NCBI GenBank assembly: GCA_026709725.1
Contig: JAPOSK010000390.1
Location: 1 to 8,513, forward strand
Direction: 5' to 3'
From: Paracoccaceae bacterium
GTDB taxonomy: Bacteria; Pseudomonadota; Alphaproteobacteria; Rhodobacterales; Rhodobacteraceae
Length of the DNA: 8,513 nucleotides
Position numbers and translations under genes: made by a program. Under the pieces are notes generated by a model. That model saw only the letters and a program-made list of their open reading frames with translations. It was not told the origin of the DNA and did no database searches. Of this stretch, positions 1 to 6,190 are shown one piece after another (position 1 is the first letter of the stretch; the number at the start of each line of letters is the position of its first letter).

Positions 1-154
1 CGGTTGGCACGGGCCCGGGAGGCGGCATGGATCGGTGCTGCTGCGAGACATTCGGGACAGGGGGCGGATGCATCGCCGGATCGCTGATCGGGGCGCAATG
101 CGATTTTGGTGGATCACCTGTTATCAGAGACGTGCAGATTTCCGGGTCAGCCAT
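1..154 (-). CDS. Possible partial proline-rich protein, cut by left window edge
   Basis: A minus-strand frame opens with ATG at 154-152 and has no stop before the window edge, giving 51 codons. The peptide begins MADPEICTSLITGD and becomes proline-rich (motifs such as HPPPVP and MPPPGP), which suggests a disordered N-terminal stretch if it is real. About two thirds of its codons end in G or C. A run resembling GGTGTGATC ends about 5 bases before the ATG and could be a weak ribosome binding site. It lies about 37 bp downstream of rnpB on the same strand. I recognise no family. Two plus-strand frames also run in from the left edge (frame 1 stops at 85-87, frame 3 near 208), so openness alone proves little. 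A leader region for a gene beyond the edge is an equally good reading. Confidence 0.25.
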   Translation of the reverse strand, partial: MADPEICTSLITGDPPKSHCAPISDPAMHPPPVPNVSQQHRSMPPPGPVPT

Positions 155-190
155 ACGGTGATCACACCCCGCATGTCCTGCATCAATGTC

Positions 191-578
191 AGTGCGGATG
201 ACCTGTAAGCCGGATTCTGTTCAAGCTCTTGCGAGCTCTTGATGGCCATTCATCTGGGCACCGTGTTGCCACGCTGCTCGTGCTGCCGACCCGGACGGCG
301 GTAAGCAGGACACCTTACTGGCCTGAGCCGCTCCCGTCCCTATTTGGCATTGCTCCCGGTGGGGCTTGCCGTGCCATCGACGTTACCGCCAATGCGGTGG
401 TCTCTTACACCACCGTTTCACCCTTACCTCCGATCATGCCGCAGCTGTTCAGTGGCGGTTTGTTTTCTGTGGCGCTGTCCCTCGGGTTTCCCCGGCCGGG
501 TGTTACCCGGCACCGTTGTCCTGTGGAGTCCGGACTTTCCTCACTGCCAGCGGCAGTGCAGCCATCCGGTCATCCGCA
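191..578 (-). ncRNA. rnpB: RNase P RNA (class A)
   Basis: This is the catalytic RNA of RNase P, which removes 5' leaders from precursor tRNAs. Read on the minus strand, the conserved blocks come in the correct order: GAGGAAAGTCCGGACTCC (542-525), ACAGAAAACAAACCGCC (469-453), AGGTAAGGGTGAAA (429-416), GAGCAATGCCAAATAGG (355-339), AGATGAATG near 255-247, and AGAATCCGGCTTACAGGTC (218-200). Helix P1 closes the molecule: 578-568 pairs perfectly over 11 bp with 203-193. Together these define a roughly 388-nt RNA of normal bacterial class A size. The 3' end is placed a few bases past P1 and is approximate. Reading frames across this stretch are spurious. Confidence 0.97.
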
Positions 579-584
579 AGGAAT

Positions 585-613
585 CCATTAGCAGCCGGTC
601 GGCTGCCAGGCAA
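585..613 (-). promoter_or_regulatory. Putative sigma-70-type promoter of rnpB
   Basis: On the minus strand a -35-like TTGCCT (613-608) is followed after 17 bp by a -10-like TAATGG (590-585). The predicted start, 7-8 bases downstream, falls at 578-577. That is the first base of helix P1 of RNase P RNA, which is independent support. Both hexamers are imperfect matches to consensus, so this is inference. Confidence 0.45.
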
Positions 614-622
614 GCCTGGCAG
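591..622. repeat. Two overlapping inverted repeats at the rnpB promoter
   Basis: CTGCCAGGC (603-611) and GCCTGGCAG (614-622) form a perfect 9-bp inverted repeat around an AA spacer. GCAGCC (591-596) and GGCTGC (601-606) form a second, 6-bp inverted repeat with a 4-base spacer. The first covers the putative -35 of rnpB and the second lies between -35 and -10. No T-run follows on either strand, so an intrinsic terminator is unlikely. An operator or nucleoid-protein site is possible but untested. Confidence 0.55.
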
Positions 623-686
623 GACAGGAGCCGAATCGCGCCCATGTTCCCCGTCAATGAAATCCTGTGCGAACCTGATACAATTT

Positions 687-714
687 TTGTCTTGAAATCG
701 GAATGTGGTATAGT
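687..714 (+). promoter_or_regulatory. Putative promoter of the hydratase gene
   Basis: TTGTCT (687-692) and TATAGT (709-714) are separated by 16 bp, a good sigma-70-type arrangement. Transcription would start near 721 and give a leader of about 30 bases. The leader carries AAAGGA at 737-742, eight bases before the ATG at 751. This argues for that start over an in-frame upstream ATG at 703, which lies within the promoter. Confidence 0.5.
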
Positions 715-750
715 GTGGGGTGTGGCTGTGCACGACAAAGGAACGGGCCC

Positions 751-1557
751 ATGAATTCACCCCGGAAGCGGTTCTCGGAAATTGTCCTTGATGACATTGC
801 CATGCAGTTGCATGATGCGGTCAAGGAAAAGAAACGGATACCACCGCTGAGTGAGACCTTTGGCATTGACTATGAAGCGGCGGTCGAGATTCGTCGGAGG
901 GTGGCCAATCTCCTTGGACGGTATGCGGGAAGGCCGGCGGGGTTCAAACTGGCTTTCATGTCACCGGGCATGCAGAAGGCACTTGGCCTGTTTGAGCCTG
1001 AATTTGGCTATCTTTTTTCCGAATTTATTCTCAGCCCCGGGCAAACTGTTGAGGCGGCCAGTCTCTCTGCACCGCATGTCGAACCTGAACTGGCATTCAT
1101 CGTCAATCATGAACTGATGGGGCCGGGGATTACAATTTCAGATGTCATTGCGGCAACAGACTGCATTCGCCCGGCGATAGAAATTGTCGGGTCAAGGATC
1201 ACTTTTGAGGGGGTAAAGGCGTCTGATATTGTCGCTGATAATGTCCTGTTTGGCCGGATGATTCTGAGCGACAGATCCTTCACACCCGATGAGGTGAATC
1301 TTGAGAACACACCGGTCAGCATCACTGTTGACGGTGAAACCGAGGAGAGCAACACCAGGAAAGTTGGAGGCAACCCTGCCGCTTCCGTCGCCTGGCTGGC
1401 CAATAAACTTGCCGAGACGAATGGGCGGGATGGCACGATCGAGAGCGGTCATATCATCATGACCGGATCCTGCACACGGCTGATGCCGGTCAAGGCTGGC
1501 AGTACGGTTGACGTCGATTTTGGAACGATGGGGAAACTGCACCTTGACATCAGTTGA
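751..1557 (+). CDS. 2-keto-4-pentenoate hydratase-like enzyme (FAH superfamily)
   Basis: The 268-residue product matches the MhpD-type hydratases and decarboxylases of the fumarylacetoacetate hydrolase superfamily. These metal-dependent cytosolic enzymes act on 2-keto-4-enoates, usually in the meta-cleavage of aromatic compounds. The length is typical (E. coli MhpD is about 269). Visible signatures are GFKLAF with Lys66, the metal-ligand block HVEPELAF (Glu111 and Glu113), PAIEIVGSRI with Glu144, a DIVADN stretch (159-164), and the late glycine-rich MTGSCT (237-242). The two-residue gap between Glu111 and Glu113, with the third Glu about 30 residues later, fits the family's metal site. The start is set by AAAGGA eight bases upstream. 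No other catabolic gene is nearby, so the substrate cannot be inferred; 2-oxohepta-3-ene-1,7-dioate hydratase or 4-oxalocrotonate decarboxylase are alternatives. It diverges from rnpB and converges on the next gene with only 28 bp between them. Confidence 0.92.
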   Translation: MNSPRKRFSEIVLDDIAMQLHDAVKEKKRIPPLSETFGIDYEAAVEIRRRVANLLGRYAGRPAGFKLAFMSPGMQKALGLFEPEFGYLFSEFILSPGQTVEAASLSAPHVEPELAFIVNHELMGPGITISDVIAATDCIRPAIEIVGSRITFEGVKASDIVADNVLFGRMILSDRSFTPDEVNLENTPVSITVDGETEESNTRKVGGNPAASVAWLANKLAETNGRDGTIESGHIIMTGSCTRLMPVKAGSTVDVDFGTMGKLHLDIS

Positions 1558-1585
1558 ATCGGGATGTTCCCCGGAGCGGGATATT

Positions 1586-2143
1586 CTACTCTTCGTAGTG
1601 CCCCGGCCCGGTCAGAATGATCTCCATCACTGACTCATCATCCTGCATGACAGAATCGTACAGGAAGCGACGATAGGGCGTCGGGTCCCAGCTGCAGGCA
1701 TATCCGTCGCCGTCCGGATCAATTCCGTGCCTGTCAATCTCAGGTCCGCTGGCATTGAGAAAGATCTGCTGGATGGCGTCCATATTCTCAAACGCTTCAC
1801 ATTTGATCCGGTCGCGCCTGTCAATCCTTGCTGATCGGTCATAACGCTGTTCACCAACCGGGTGCTGCGTGCTTATTGCATAGGATGCAATGTTGACGCC
1901 ACCGGGCATTTCGGGATGATAGACACTCCCGACATGAACCTCGGTGCTGTCGAGCAGATCCTGTCTTGTCAACCCCTGATCGCGACCCATATGAAGCCCC
2001 ATTGAGCGGAATGACTGGCTGATCATTGTCACAAAGGGCACATCGTGCATGGCCACGGGCAACCGTGGAGATGATGTCTCGCCCATGACCGGGTTGCAGT
2101 GCAGGAGCCAGATCAGGAAGCAGGGTATCAATGCCCGCATCAT
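1586..2143 (-). CDS. Small exported protein with Excalibur calcium-binding domain
   Basis: A 185-residue protein with an N-terminal hydrophobic stretch (about residues 4-15, with a cysteine at 16) typical of an export signal. Near the C-terminus, residues 114-160 form an Excalibur-type domain: [15 protein letters not shown], then [18 protein letters not shown], with Asp142, Asp144 and Asp146 in the DPDGDG loop and a Cys115/Cys150 pair. The Asp-rich loop resembles the calcium loop of EF-hands; the domain is known from extracellular or surface proteins and binds calcium. The middle (20-113) is not recognised. The LLHC sequence is a poor lipobox because His sits at -1, so lipidation is uncertain and ordinary cleavage after VMG is possible. 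The ATG at 2143 overlaps the gatA stop in an ATGA arrangement, which suggests translational coupling. An ATG at 2164 would add seven residues and cannot be excluded. The biological role is unknown. Confidence 0.83.
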   Translation of the reverse strand: MMRALIPCFLIWLLHCNPVMGETSSPRLPVAMHDVPFVTMISQSFRSMGLHMGRDQGLTRQDLLDSTEVHVGSVYHPEMPGGVNIASYAISTQHPVGEQRYDRSARIDRRDRIKCEAFENMDAIQQIFLNASGPEIDRHGIDPDGDGYACSWDPTPYRRFLYDSVMQDDESVMEIILTGPGHYEE

Positions 2144-3633
2144 GCAGCACCGTCCAGCCACCATTCAGCAGGCCTGCTGGTGAACTGTGCGGCTGTTTCC
2201 AGGGCAAAGGCTATCCGGAGCAGGCGATCTTCCTGCCAGGGTTGACCGATCAGCTGCAGGCCGATCGGCAGTTTTCGATCATCCAGTGTCACAGGGACCG
2301 AGATCCCGGGCAGGCCGGCAAGATTGACAGTGACCGTGAAGACATCATTCAGATACATCTTGATCGGGTCCTCATCAGCCATCTCACCGATGGCAAAAGC
2401 AGAGCTTGGCGTTGATGGCGTCAGCAGCGCATCGACGCCATCGGCGAAGACTGTCTCAAAATCACGACGAACCAGTGTCCGGACGCGCTGGGCACGCCGA
2501 TAGTAGGCCTCGTAAAACCCCTGCGAGAGCACATAGGTGCCAATGAGTACACGGCGCTTGACCTCCGGCCCAAACCCTTCAGCACGGGTATGTTTATACA
2601 TCTCGAGGACATCACGCCCCTCCGGTGAACGGTAGCCATAACGGACCCCATCATAGCGTGCCAGATTGGATGAGGCTTCGGCGGGCGCGATCACATAATA
2701 TGCGGGCAGGGCATAGCGCGTATGCGGGAGTGAAACATCAACGAGCCGGGCACCGGCATCACCAAGCATGGCTGCACCGTCTTCCCACATTGCGAGAATG
2801 TCTTCCGGCATTCCGTCAATGCGGTACTCGCGCGGGATACCAATGGTCATGCCCTTTATGCCGGCATCAAGACCAGATTCGTAAGCCGGGACAGGGTGCC
2901 GGGCGGATGTTGAGTCGCGTCCATCATGACCGGCAATACAGTGCAGGACGATGGCGGCATCACGGACCGTCTTGGTCAGAGGGCCTGCCTGATCAAGAGA
3001 AGAGGCAAAAGCCATGATTCCCCACCGTGAACAGCGGCCATAGGTGGGTTTAAGCCCGACAATACCGGTGAATCCCGCCGGTTGACGAATGGAGCCCCCG
3101 GTATCAGTTCCAAGTGCCGCCAGACTTAAATTTGCCGCCACCGCAGCTGCTGAGCCGCCGGACGATCCGCCCGGGGTCAGTCTGGCATCGGTATCAGCCG
3201 CCCGCCATGGACTTACAGTCGGCCCAAAGGCAGAATGTTCTGTTGATGACCCCATGGCAAACTCATCCATGTTCACCTTTCCGGTCAGGACGGCACCCGC
3301 TGCCCGCAAACGCTCGGTAACACCCGATTCATACGCAGGGCAAAACCCGGAAAGGATGCGGGAAGCCGCCTGCGCCGGCATCCCTTCAACGCAGAAAAGA
3401 TCCTTTATTGCTACGGGAATGCCACACATATCCGGAGCATCTGCATCGGCAAGTTGTGCATCAGCCCGCCTGGCTTCTGCGAGCGTGGCTTCAGGGTTGG
3501 TGTGAGAGAAGACATTCAGCATGCCACTGGCCTGAATGCGGTCAAGATACGCCGATGTCAGTTCGCAGGAGGAGAAATCACGCCGACGCAAGCCATCTCT
3601 GGCCACAGCGAGTGTCAGTTCAGGAAGATCCAT
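2140..3633 (-). CDS. gatA: Asp/Glu-tRNA amidotransferase subunit A
   Basis: GatA is the amidase subunit of the GatCAB complex. It releases ammonia from glutamine, which is used to convert mischarged Glu-tRNA(Gln) (and in some bacteria Asp-tRNA(Asn)) to the correct aminoacyl-tRNA. The 497 residues are of normal length. The amidase-signature catalytic triad is complete: Lys77 in VAIKDLF, the cis-Ser Ser157 in TPGGSSGGS, and the nucleophile Ser181 in [11 protein letters not shown]. Further family blocks are [13 protein letters not shown] (118-130) and [13 protein letters not shown]. Its ATG follows the gatC stop codon with no spacer, and its own stop overlaps the start of the exported Excalibur protein gene. 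gatB, which usually accompanies gatCA, is not in the window. The signature around Ser181 and the adjacent gatC separate it from other amidases. Confidence 0.97.
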   Translation of the reverse strand: MDLPELTLAVARDGLRRRDFSSCELTSAYLDRIQASGMLNVFSHTNPEATLAEARRADAQLADADAPDMCGIPVAIKDLFCVEGMPAQAASRILSGFCPAYESGVTERLRAAGAVLTGKVNMDEFAMGSSTEHSAFGPTVSPWRAADTDARLTPGGSSGGSAAAVAANLSLAALGTDTGGSIRQPAGFTGIVGLKPTYGRCSRWGIMAFASSLDQAGPLTKTVRDAAIVLHCIAGHDGRDSTSARHPVPAYESGLDAGIKGMTIGIPREYRIDGMPEDILAMWEDGAAMLGDAGARLVDVSLPHTRYALPAYYVIAPAEASSNLARYDGVRYGYRSPEGRDVLEMYKHTRAEGFGPEVKRRVLIGTYVLSQGFYEAYYRRAQRVRTLVRRDFETVFADGVDALLTPSTPSSAFAIGEMADEDPIKMYLNDVFTVTVNLAGLPGISVPVTLDDRKLPIGLQLIGQPWQEDRLLRIAFALETAAQFTSRPAEWWLDGAA

Positions 3634-3921
3634 CTATTCAACAACCTTGGGGACAAGGTAGAATCCTTCTTGCGCAACCGGTGCTGCATCCATCAACTGC
3701 TTCTGCAGGCCGCCACCCTTGACGGTGTCGTCGCGCTGCACCAGCACCATTGGCGTGGCGGTGGTCATTGCGTCCACGCCCTCAATATCAACCTCATTCA
3801 ACTGCTGCATGAAGCCGATGATGGCCGAAAGATCCTTGGCAATCCGGGCGAGCTCATGATCGTCGACATGAATCCGTGCAAGATGCGCAACCCTTGCCGC
3901 CTCGTTTTTGTCAATTTCCAT
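3634..3921 (-). CDS. gatC: Asp/Glu-tRNA amidotransferase subunit C
   Basis: GatC is the small subunit that wraps between GatA and GatB and stabilises the complex. The 95-residue protein has the usual length and the family's opening pattern, an acidic start followed by VAHLARIHVDDHE. Next come a helical segment (LSAIIGFMQQLNEVDIEGVD), a TATPM motif near the middle, and a C-terminal half carrying RDDTVKGGG and the closing EGFYLVPKVVE. The ATG at 3921 is preferred over the adjacent GTG at 3924 because a GGA lies about 5 bases before it. It sits 20 bp downstream of the ceramidase-like gene and directly abuts gatA (TAG then ATG), so the two subunits are almost certainly co-translated. Confidence 0.95.
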   Translation of the reverse strand: MEIDKNEAARVAHLARIHVDDHELARIAKDLSAIIGFMQQLNEVDIEGVDAMTTATPMVLVQRDDTVKGGGLQKQLMDAAPVAQEGFYLVPKVVE

Positions 3922-3941
3922 CACGTTCCAATCTGCACTGT

Positions 3942-4622
3942 TTATTCATCGCCATGATTGAACCCGCCCTCATCAAGGACATGGGCCTTTAACACCTCAA
4001 TCATCCAGGCAAGCATCACAGCATTCAGGATATGCCAGACAAAATGAGTCCCGTATGGAAAGGTCTCACAAAGCGTTTTGTCAATTGTCCTGAATGTAAT
4101 CGAGACTGTCAAGAGCACCGCCCCGATCATCAGGCCCCTGGCGACTGCGGGATGCCTGCGCATGAGAAGCACGCCGTAGACAGCGATCAGGATCGCAACG
4201 GTCGCATAAACCGAGGAAAATCCCAGCATGGGGATCAAATTGGCCAGCCCCCATGTTGCCAGCGCGATATAGGCAAAGAGTGCGGGGATCAAGGTGAGAG
4301 AAAGGTTTGCACCTATCGACAGGAAATACCGATTGGCGGCATAGAAATATGTAACGACAAAGAGTGCAATGAAGAGCACGTCAAGGAAGCCGGCCCAGGG
4401 TGTCGCAACGGTATGCAAAAGACCCGAGCCGACGCCGATACCAAAGAGCCAGAGGACCAGAAGGCGCACAATCGGCAGCGTCCGGCTTTCCAGGCGGGCC
4501 CAGCACACGATGGCTGCGATGATGAAGGCAAAATTGCTGACGGCGTGGAGAGGTTCAGCCCAGAATCCGGGATCGGCAAGCCTCTCACAATACGTGAACT
4601 CCGCCGGATGGTTTTCACGCAT
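3942..4622 (-). CDS. Ceramidase-family (CREST) integral membrane protein
   Basis: A 226-residue, highly hydrophobic protein with about seven predicted membrane segments. It matches the alkaline ceramidase family of the CREST hydrolase superfamily, which cleaves the amide bond of ceramides using a membrane-embedded zinc. Family blocks are YCER (11-14) and WAEPLHAVSNFAF (21-33), GVGSGLLHT (63-71), LDVLF (80-84) and GTHFVWHILNA (191-201). The residues expected to form the active site are all present: Ser66, His70, Asp81, His193 and His197. The start at 4622 is chosen because AGGAG lies seven bases upstream; an ATG at 4658 has no such site. The gene lies 66 bp after tadA and 20 bp before gatC on the same strand. 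Activity on ceramide is inferred from the family. The bacterial substrate is unknown and could be another lipid amide. Confidence 0.9.
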   Translation of the reverse strand: MRENHPAEFTYCERLADPGFWAEPLHAVSNFAFIIAAIVCWARLESRTLPIVRLLVLWLFGIGVGSGLLHTVATPWAGFLDVLFIALFVVTYFYAANRYFLSIGANLSLTLIPALFAYIALATWGLANLIPMLGFSSVYATVAILIAVYGVLLMRRHPAVARGLMIGAVLLTVSITFRTIDKTLCETFPYGTHFVWHILNAVMLAWMIEVLKAHVLDEGGFNHGDE

Positions 4623-4629
4623 GCCCGAT

Positions 4630-4634
4630 CTCCT
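4630..4634 (-). promoter_or_regulatory. Ribosome binding site deciding the ceramidase-family start
   Basis: AGGAG reads on the minus strand from 4634 to 4630, seven bases before the ATG at 4622-4620. It is the clearest Shine-Dalgarno I found in this gene cluster. The upstream in-frame ATG at 4658 lacks one. Confidence 0.7.
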
Positions 4635-4688
4635 GCTCTGGCTGTCGCCTGTCATCATTCTGGAAAATTGATGCAGGCAACGACAGTC

Positions 4689-5150
4689 TCACGGCGTGTC
4701 CCGGAGACGTTTGAAGAATTCATGCAACAGCATGCGACACTCGGCTTCCCTGATTCCGCCATAGACTTCGGGACGATGGTGGCAAGACGGATCGGCGAAG
4801 AGGTGGACACCATTTTCCACGGCACCCGATTTATTGTCATAGGCACCAAAATAGAGCCGGGCAATCCGGGCCTGTGCGATGGCAGATGCACACATGGCAC
4901 ATGGCTCAAGCGTGACATAGAGGCTGCAGTTTGTGAGGCGATGATTGCCAAGCGTCCGGCAGGCGGCACGGATGGCAAGGATTTCAGCATGTGCTGTGGG
5001 GTCTGAACGGGATTCAACCTCATTGCGAGCGGCTGCAATGACATGTCCCTCCTGTGCAAGAATCACAGCGCCAACCGGAATCTCGCCAGCCAGTCCTGCT
5101 GCCTTGGCATAATCAAGTGCCATGCCCATCCGGCATTGTGTTTCTGGCAT
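4689..5150 (-). CDS. tadA: tRNA adenosine(34) deaminase TadA
   Basis: TadA converts A34 to inosine in the anticodon of tRNA-Arg(ACG), allowing one tRNA to read CGU, CGC and CGA. From the chosen start the protein has 153 residues. It shows the cytidine/deoxycytidylate deaminase fold signatures: GEIPVGAV (22-29), the zinc ligand and catalytic pair HAE (His54, Glu56), and PCAMC (Cys84, Cys87), followed by ARLYFGAYDNKSGAV. The ATG at 5150 is preferred because it places the first conserved helix (MALDYAKAA) at the usual distance. A GTG at 5168 would add six residues and neither start has a convincing ribosome binding site. It diverges from rluB across about 100 bp and is the first gene of the minus-strand cluster leading to gatCA. 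Confidence 0.95.
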   Translation of the reverse strand: MPETQCRMGMALDYAKAAGLAGEIPVGAVILAQEGHVIAAARNEVESRSDPTAHAEILAIRAACRTLGNHRLTNCSLYVTLEPCAMCASAIAQARIARLYFGAYDNKSGAVENGVHLFADPSCHHRPEVYGGIREAECRMLLHEFFKRLRDTP

Positions 5151-5254
5151 GGTGCGGTAATTGAACACTCCGGCAGGCGTGCAGGGTGTGTCGGCACTTC
5201 ATGCCAACCACACTCGCCTGATCCTGATGCTGCAAATCCTTCTGCGGGTGATGA

Positions 5255-6028
5255 ATGTCGCGTAATCCTGGACCCCACTCCATACCAGCCCAACAGCGGA
5301 TTGCCAAAGCCATCAGCAGGGCAGGCATTACATCAAGACGCAAGGCCGAAGCGCTGATTGCATCCGGCAAGGTGTCCGTCAACGGAATCATCATCAATGA
5401 CCCCGCAATCAAGGTCGGACCCGTTGACATTGTCGAGATTGAGGGAACACGATTACCCGACCCTGCCCGGACTCAGCTCTGGCGTCACCACAAACCGCGC
5501 GGGTGCGTGACAACGCATGATGATGAGCGCGGTCGTCACACCGTGTTCAAGAACCTGCCCCCTGACATTGGTCATGTCCACACAATCGGTCGTCTGGATA
5601 TGAACTCCGAAGGGCTTCTCCTGCTGACCAATGATGGAGAACTCAAACGTCGGCTGGAGCTGCCACAGACAGGCTGGCAGCGCGTTTATCGCGTCAGGGC
5701 ATTCGGAACCCTCTCGGATGCATCTCTGCGAAGATTGCAGGCGGGAATTGATATTCATGGTCTCTCGCTGCGACCCATGGAGGTCACAGTTGACCGAAAC
5801 TCTGGACGCAATTGCTGGCTAACAATACGAATTCGTGAAGGAAAAAATCGGGAAATCCGTCGTGCTCTTGCCACATGCAACCTGACCGTGAACCGTCTCA
5901 TTCGGGTTTCCTATGGCCCTTTCCGGCTTGGCGATCTGCCACGCGCCCACACGAGCAGGGTTGCCGACAGAACCCTGAGGCGGCAGATCGCCGACCTCTC
6001 TGCACGCTCGCAACCATCTCAGCGGTGA
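5255..6028 (+). CDS. rluB: 23S rRNA pseudouridine synthase, RluB/RsuA family
   Basis: The enzyme isomerises a uridine in rRNA to pseudouridine; RluB acts on 23S U2605 in E. coli. The 257 residues contain an N-terminal S4 RNA-binding domain (about 14-62, RIAKAISRAGITSRRKAEAL and VSVNG). The catalytic domain follows, with HHKPRG (78-83), the catalytic loop GRLDMNSEGLLLLTNDG (112-128, Asp115), EGKNREIRR (195-203) and VNRLIRVSYGPFRLGDLP (212-229). The last two blocks favour RluB over RsuA or RluE. GGTGAT at 5247-5252 matches the 3' end of the 16S anti-Shine-Dalgarno complement and places the ATG at 5255. The protein ends soon after the catalytic domain, without a long basic tail. Divergence from tadA is a neighbourhood I associate with Alphaproteobacteria. 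The exact modified base is inferred. Confidence 0.94.
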   Translation: MSRNPGPHSIPAQQRIAKAISRAGITSRRKAEALIASGKVSVNGIIINDPAIKVGPVDIVEIEGTRLPDPARTQLWRHHKPRGCVTTHDDERGRHTVFKNLPPDIGHVHTIGRLDMNSEGLLLLTNDGELKRRLELPQTGWQRVYRVRAFGTLSDASLRRLQAGIDIHGLSLRPMEVTVDRNSGRNCWLTIRIREGKNREIRRALATCNLTVNRLIRVSYGPFRLGDLPRAHTSRVADRTLRRQIADLSARSQPSQR

Positions 6029-6032
6029 GTGT

Positions 6033-6049
6033 ATCAGGGTCCCCCTGAT
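6033..6049 (+). other. Short hairpin just after rluB
   Basis: ATCAGGG (6033-6039) and CCCTGAT (6043-6049) form a perfect 7-bp stem with a 3-base loop, starting 5 bases after the rluB stop. The T-run of an intrinsic terminator is missing. It may be a weak or Rho-assisted 3' end, or chance. A second GC-rich stem (CCCGC/GCGGG, 6088-6099) follows, also without a T-run. The rest of 6029-6190 shows no gene I can support and no strong promoter. Confidence 0.3.
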
Positions 6050-6190
6050 TGATGTGGCCCTACGGGATTGATGCGGACTCATGGTGGCCCGCACGCGGGT
6101 GGGACCGGTTTGAGGACAGGGTCATTTCTGTTATCAGGGACTCAATCCGGCAAGTGCAGCGGTGATGGTCACCAAGACAACGAGCAGAAT

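Noticed and set aside
703..751. Upstream in-frame ATG that would extend the hydratase by 16 residues
   Set aside because: It lies inside the putative -10 region, lacks a ribosome binding site, and the added residues do not resemble the family.
229..754. Several overlapping plus- and minus-strand open frames
   Set aside because: They lie on or next to the RNase P RNA, whose conserved blocks and P1 pairing explain the sequence.
1107..1542. Two minus-strand frames opposite the hydratase
   Set aside because: The plus-strand frame has complete family motifs, a promoter and a ribosome binding site; the antisense frames have none.
1558..1585. GC-rich stretch between convergent genes considered as a terminator
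   Set aside because: No stem of useful length and no T-run could be drawn in either direction.
3454..3957. Plus-strand open frame of 167 codons opposite gatC and the start of gatA
   Set aside because: It is antisense to genes with clear family motifs and has no recognisable features of its own.
4032..5006. Long plus-strand open frame (324 codons) opposite tadA and the ceramidase-family gene
   Set aside because: It is antisense to two well-supported genes, has a composition rich in Cys, Gln, Asp and Gly with no domain, and spans their intergenic gap. It is a shadow frame.
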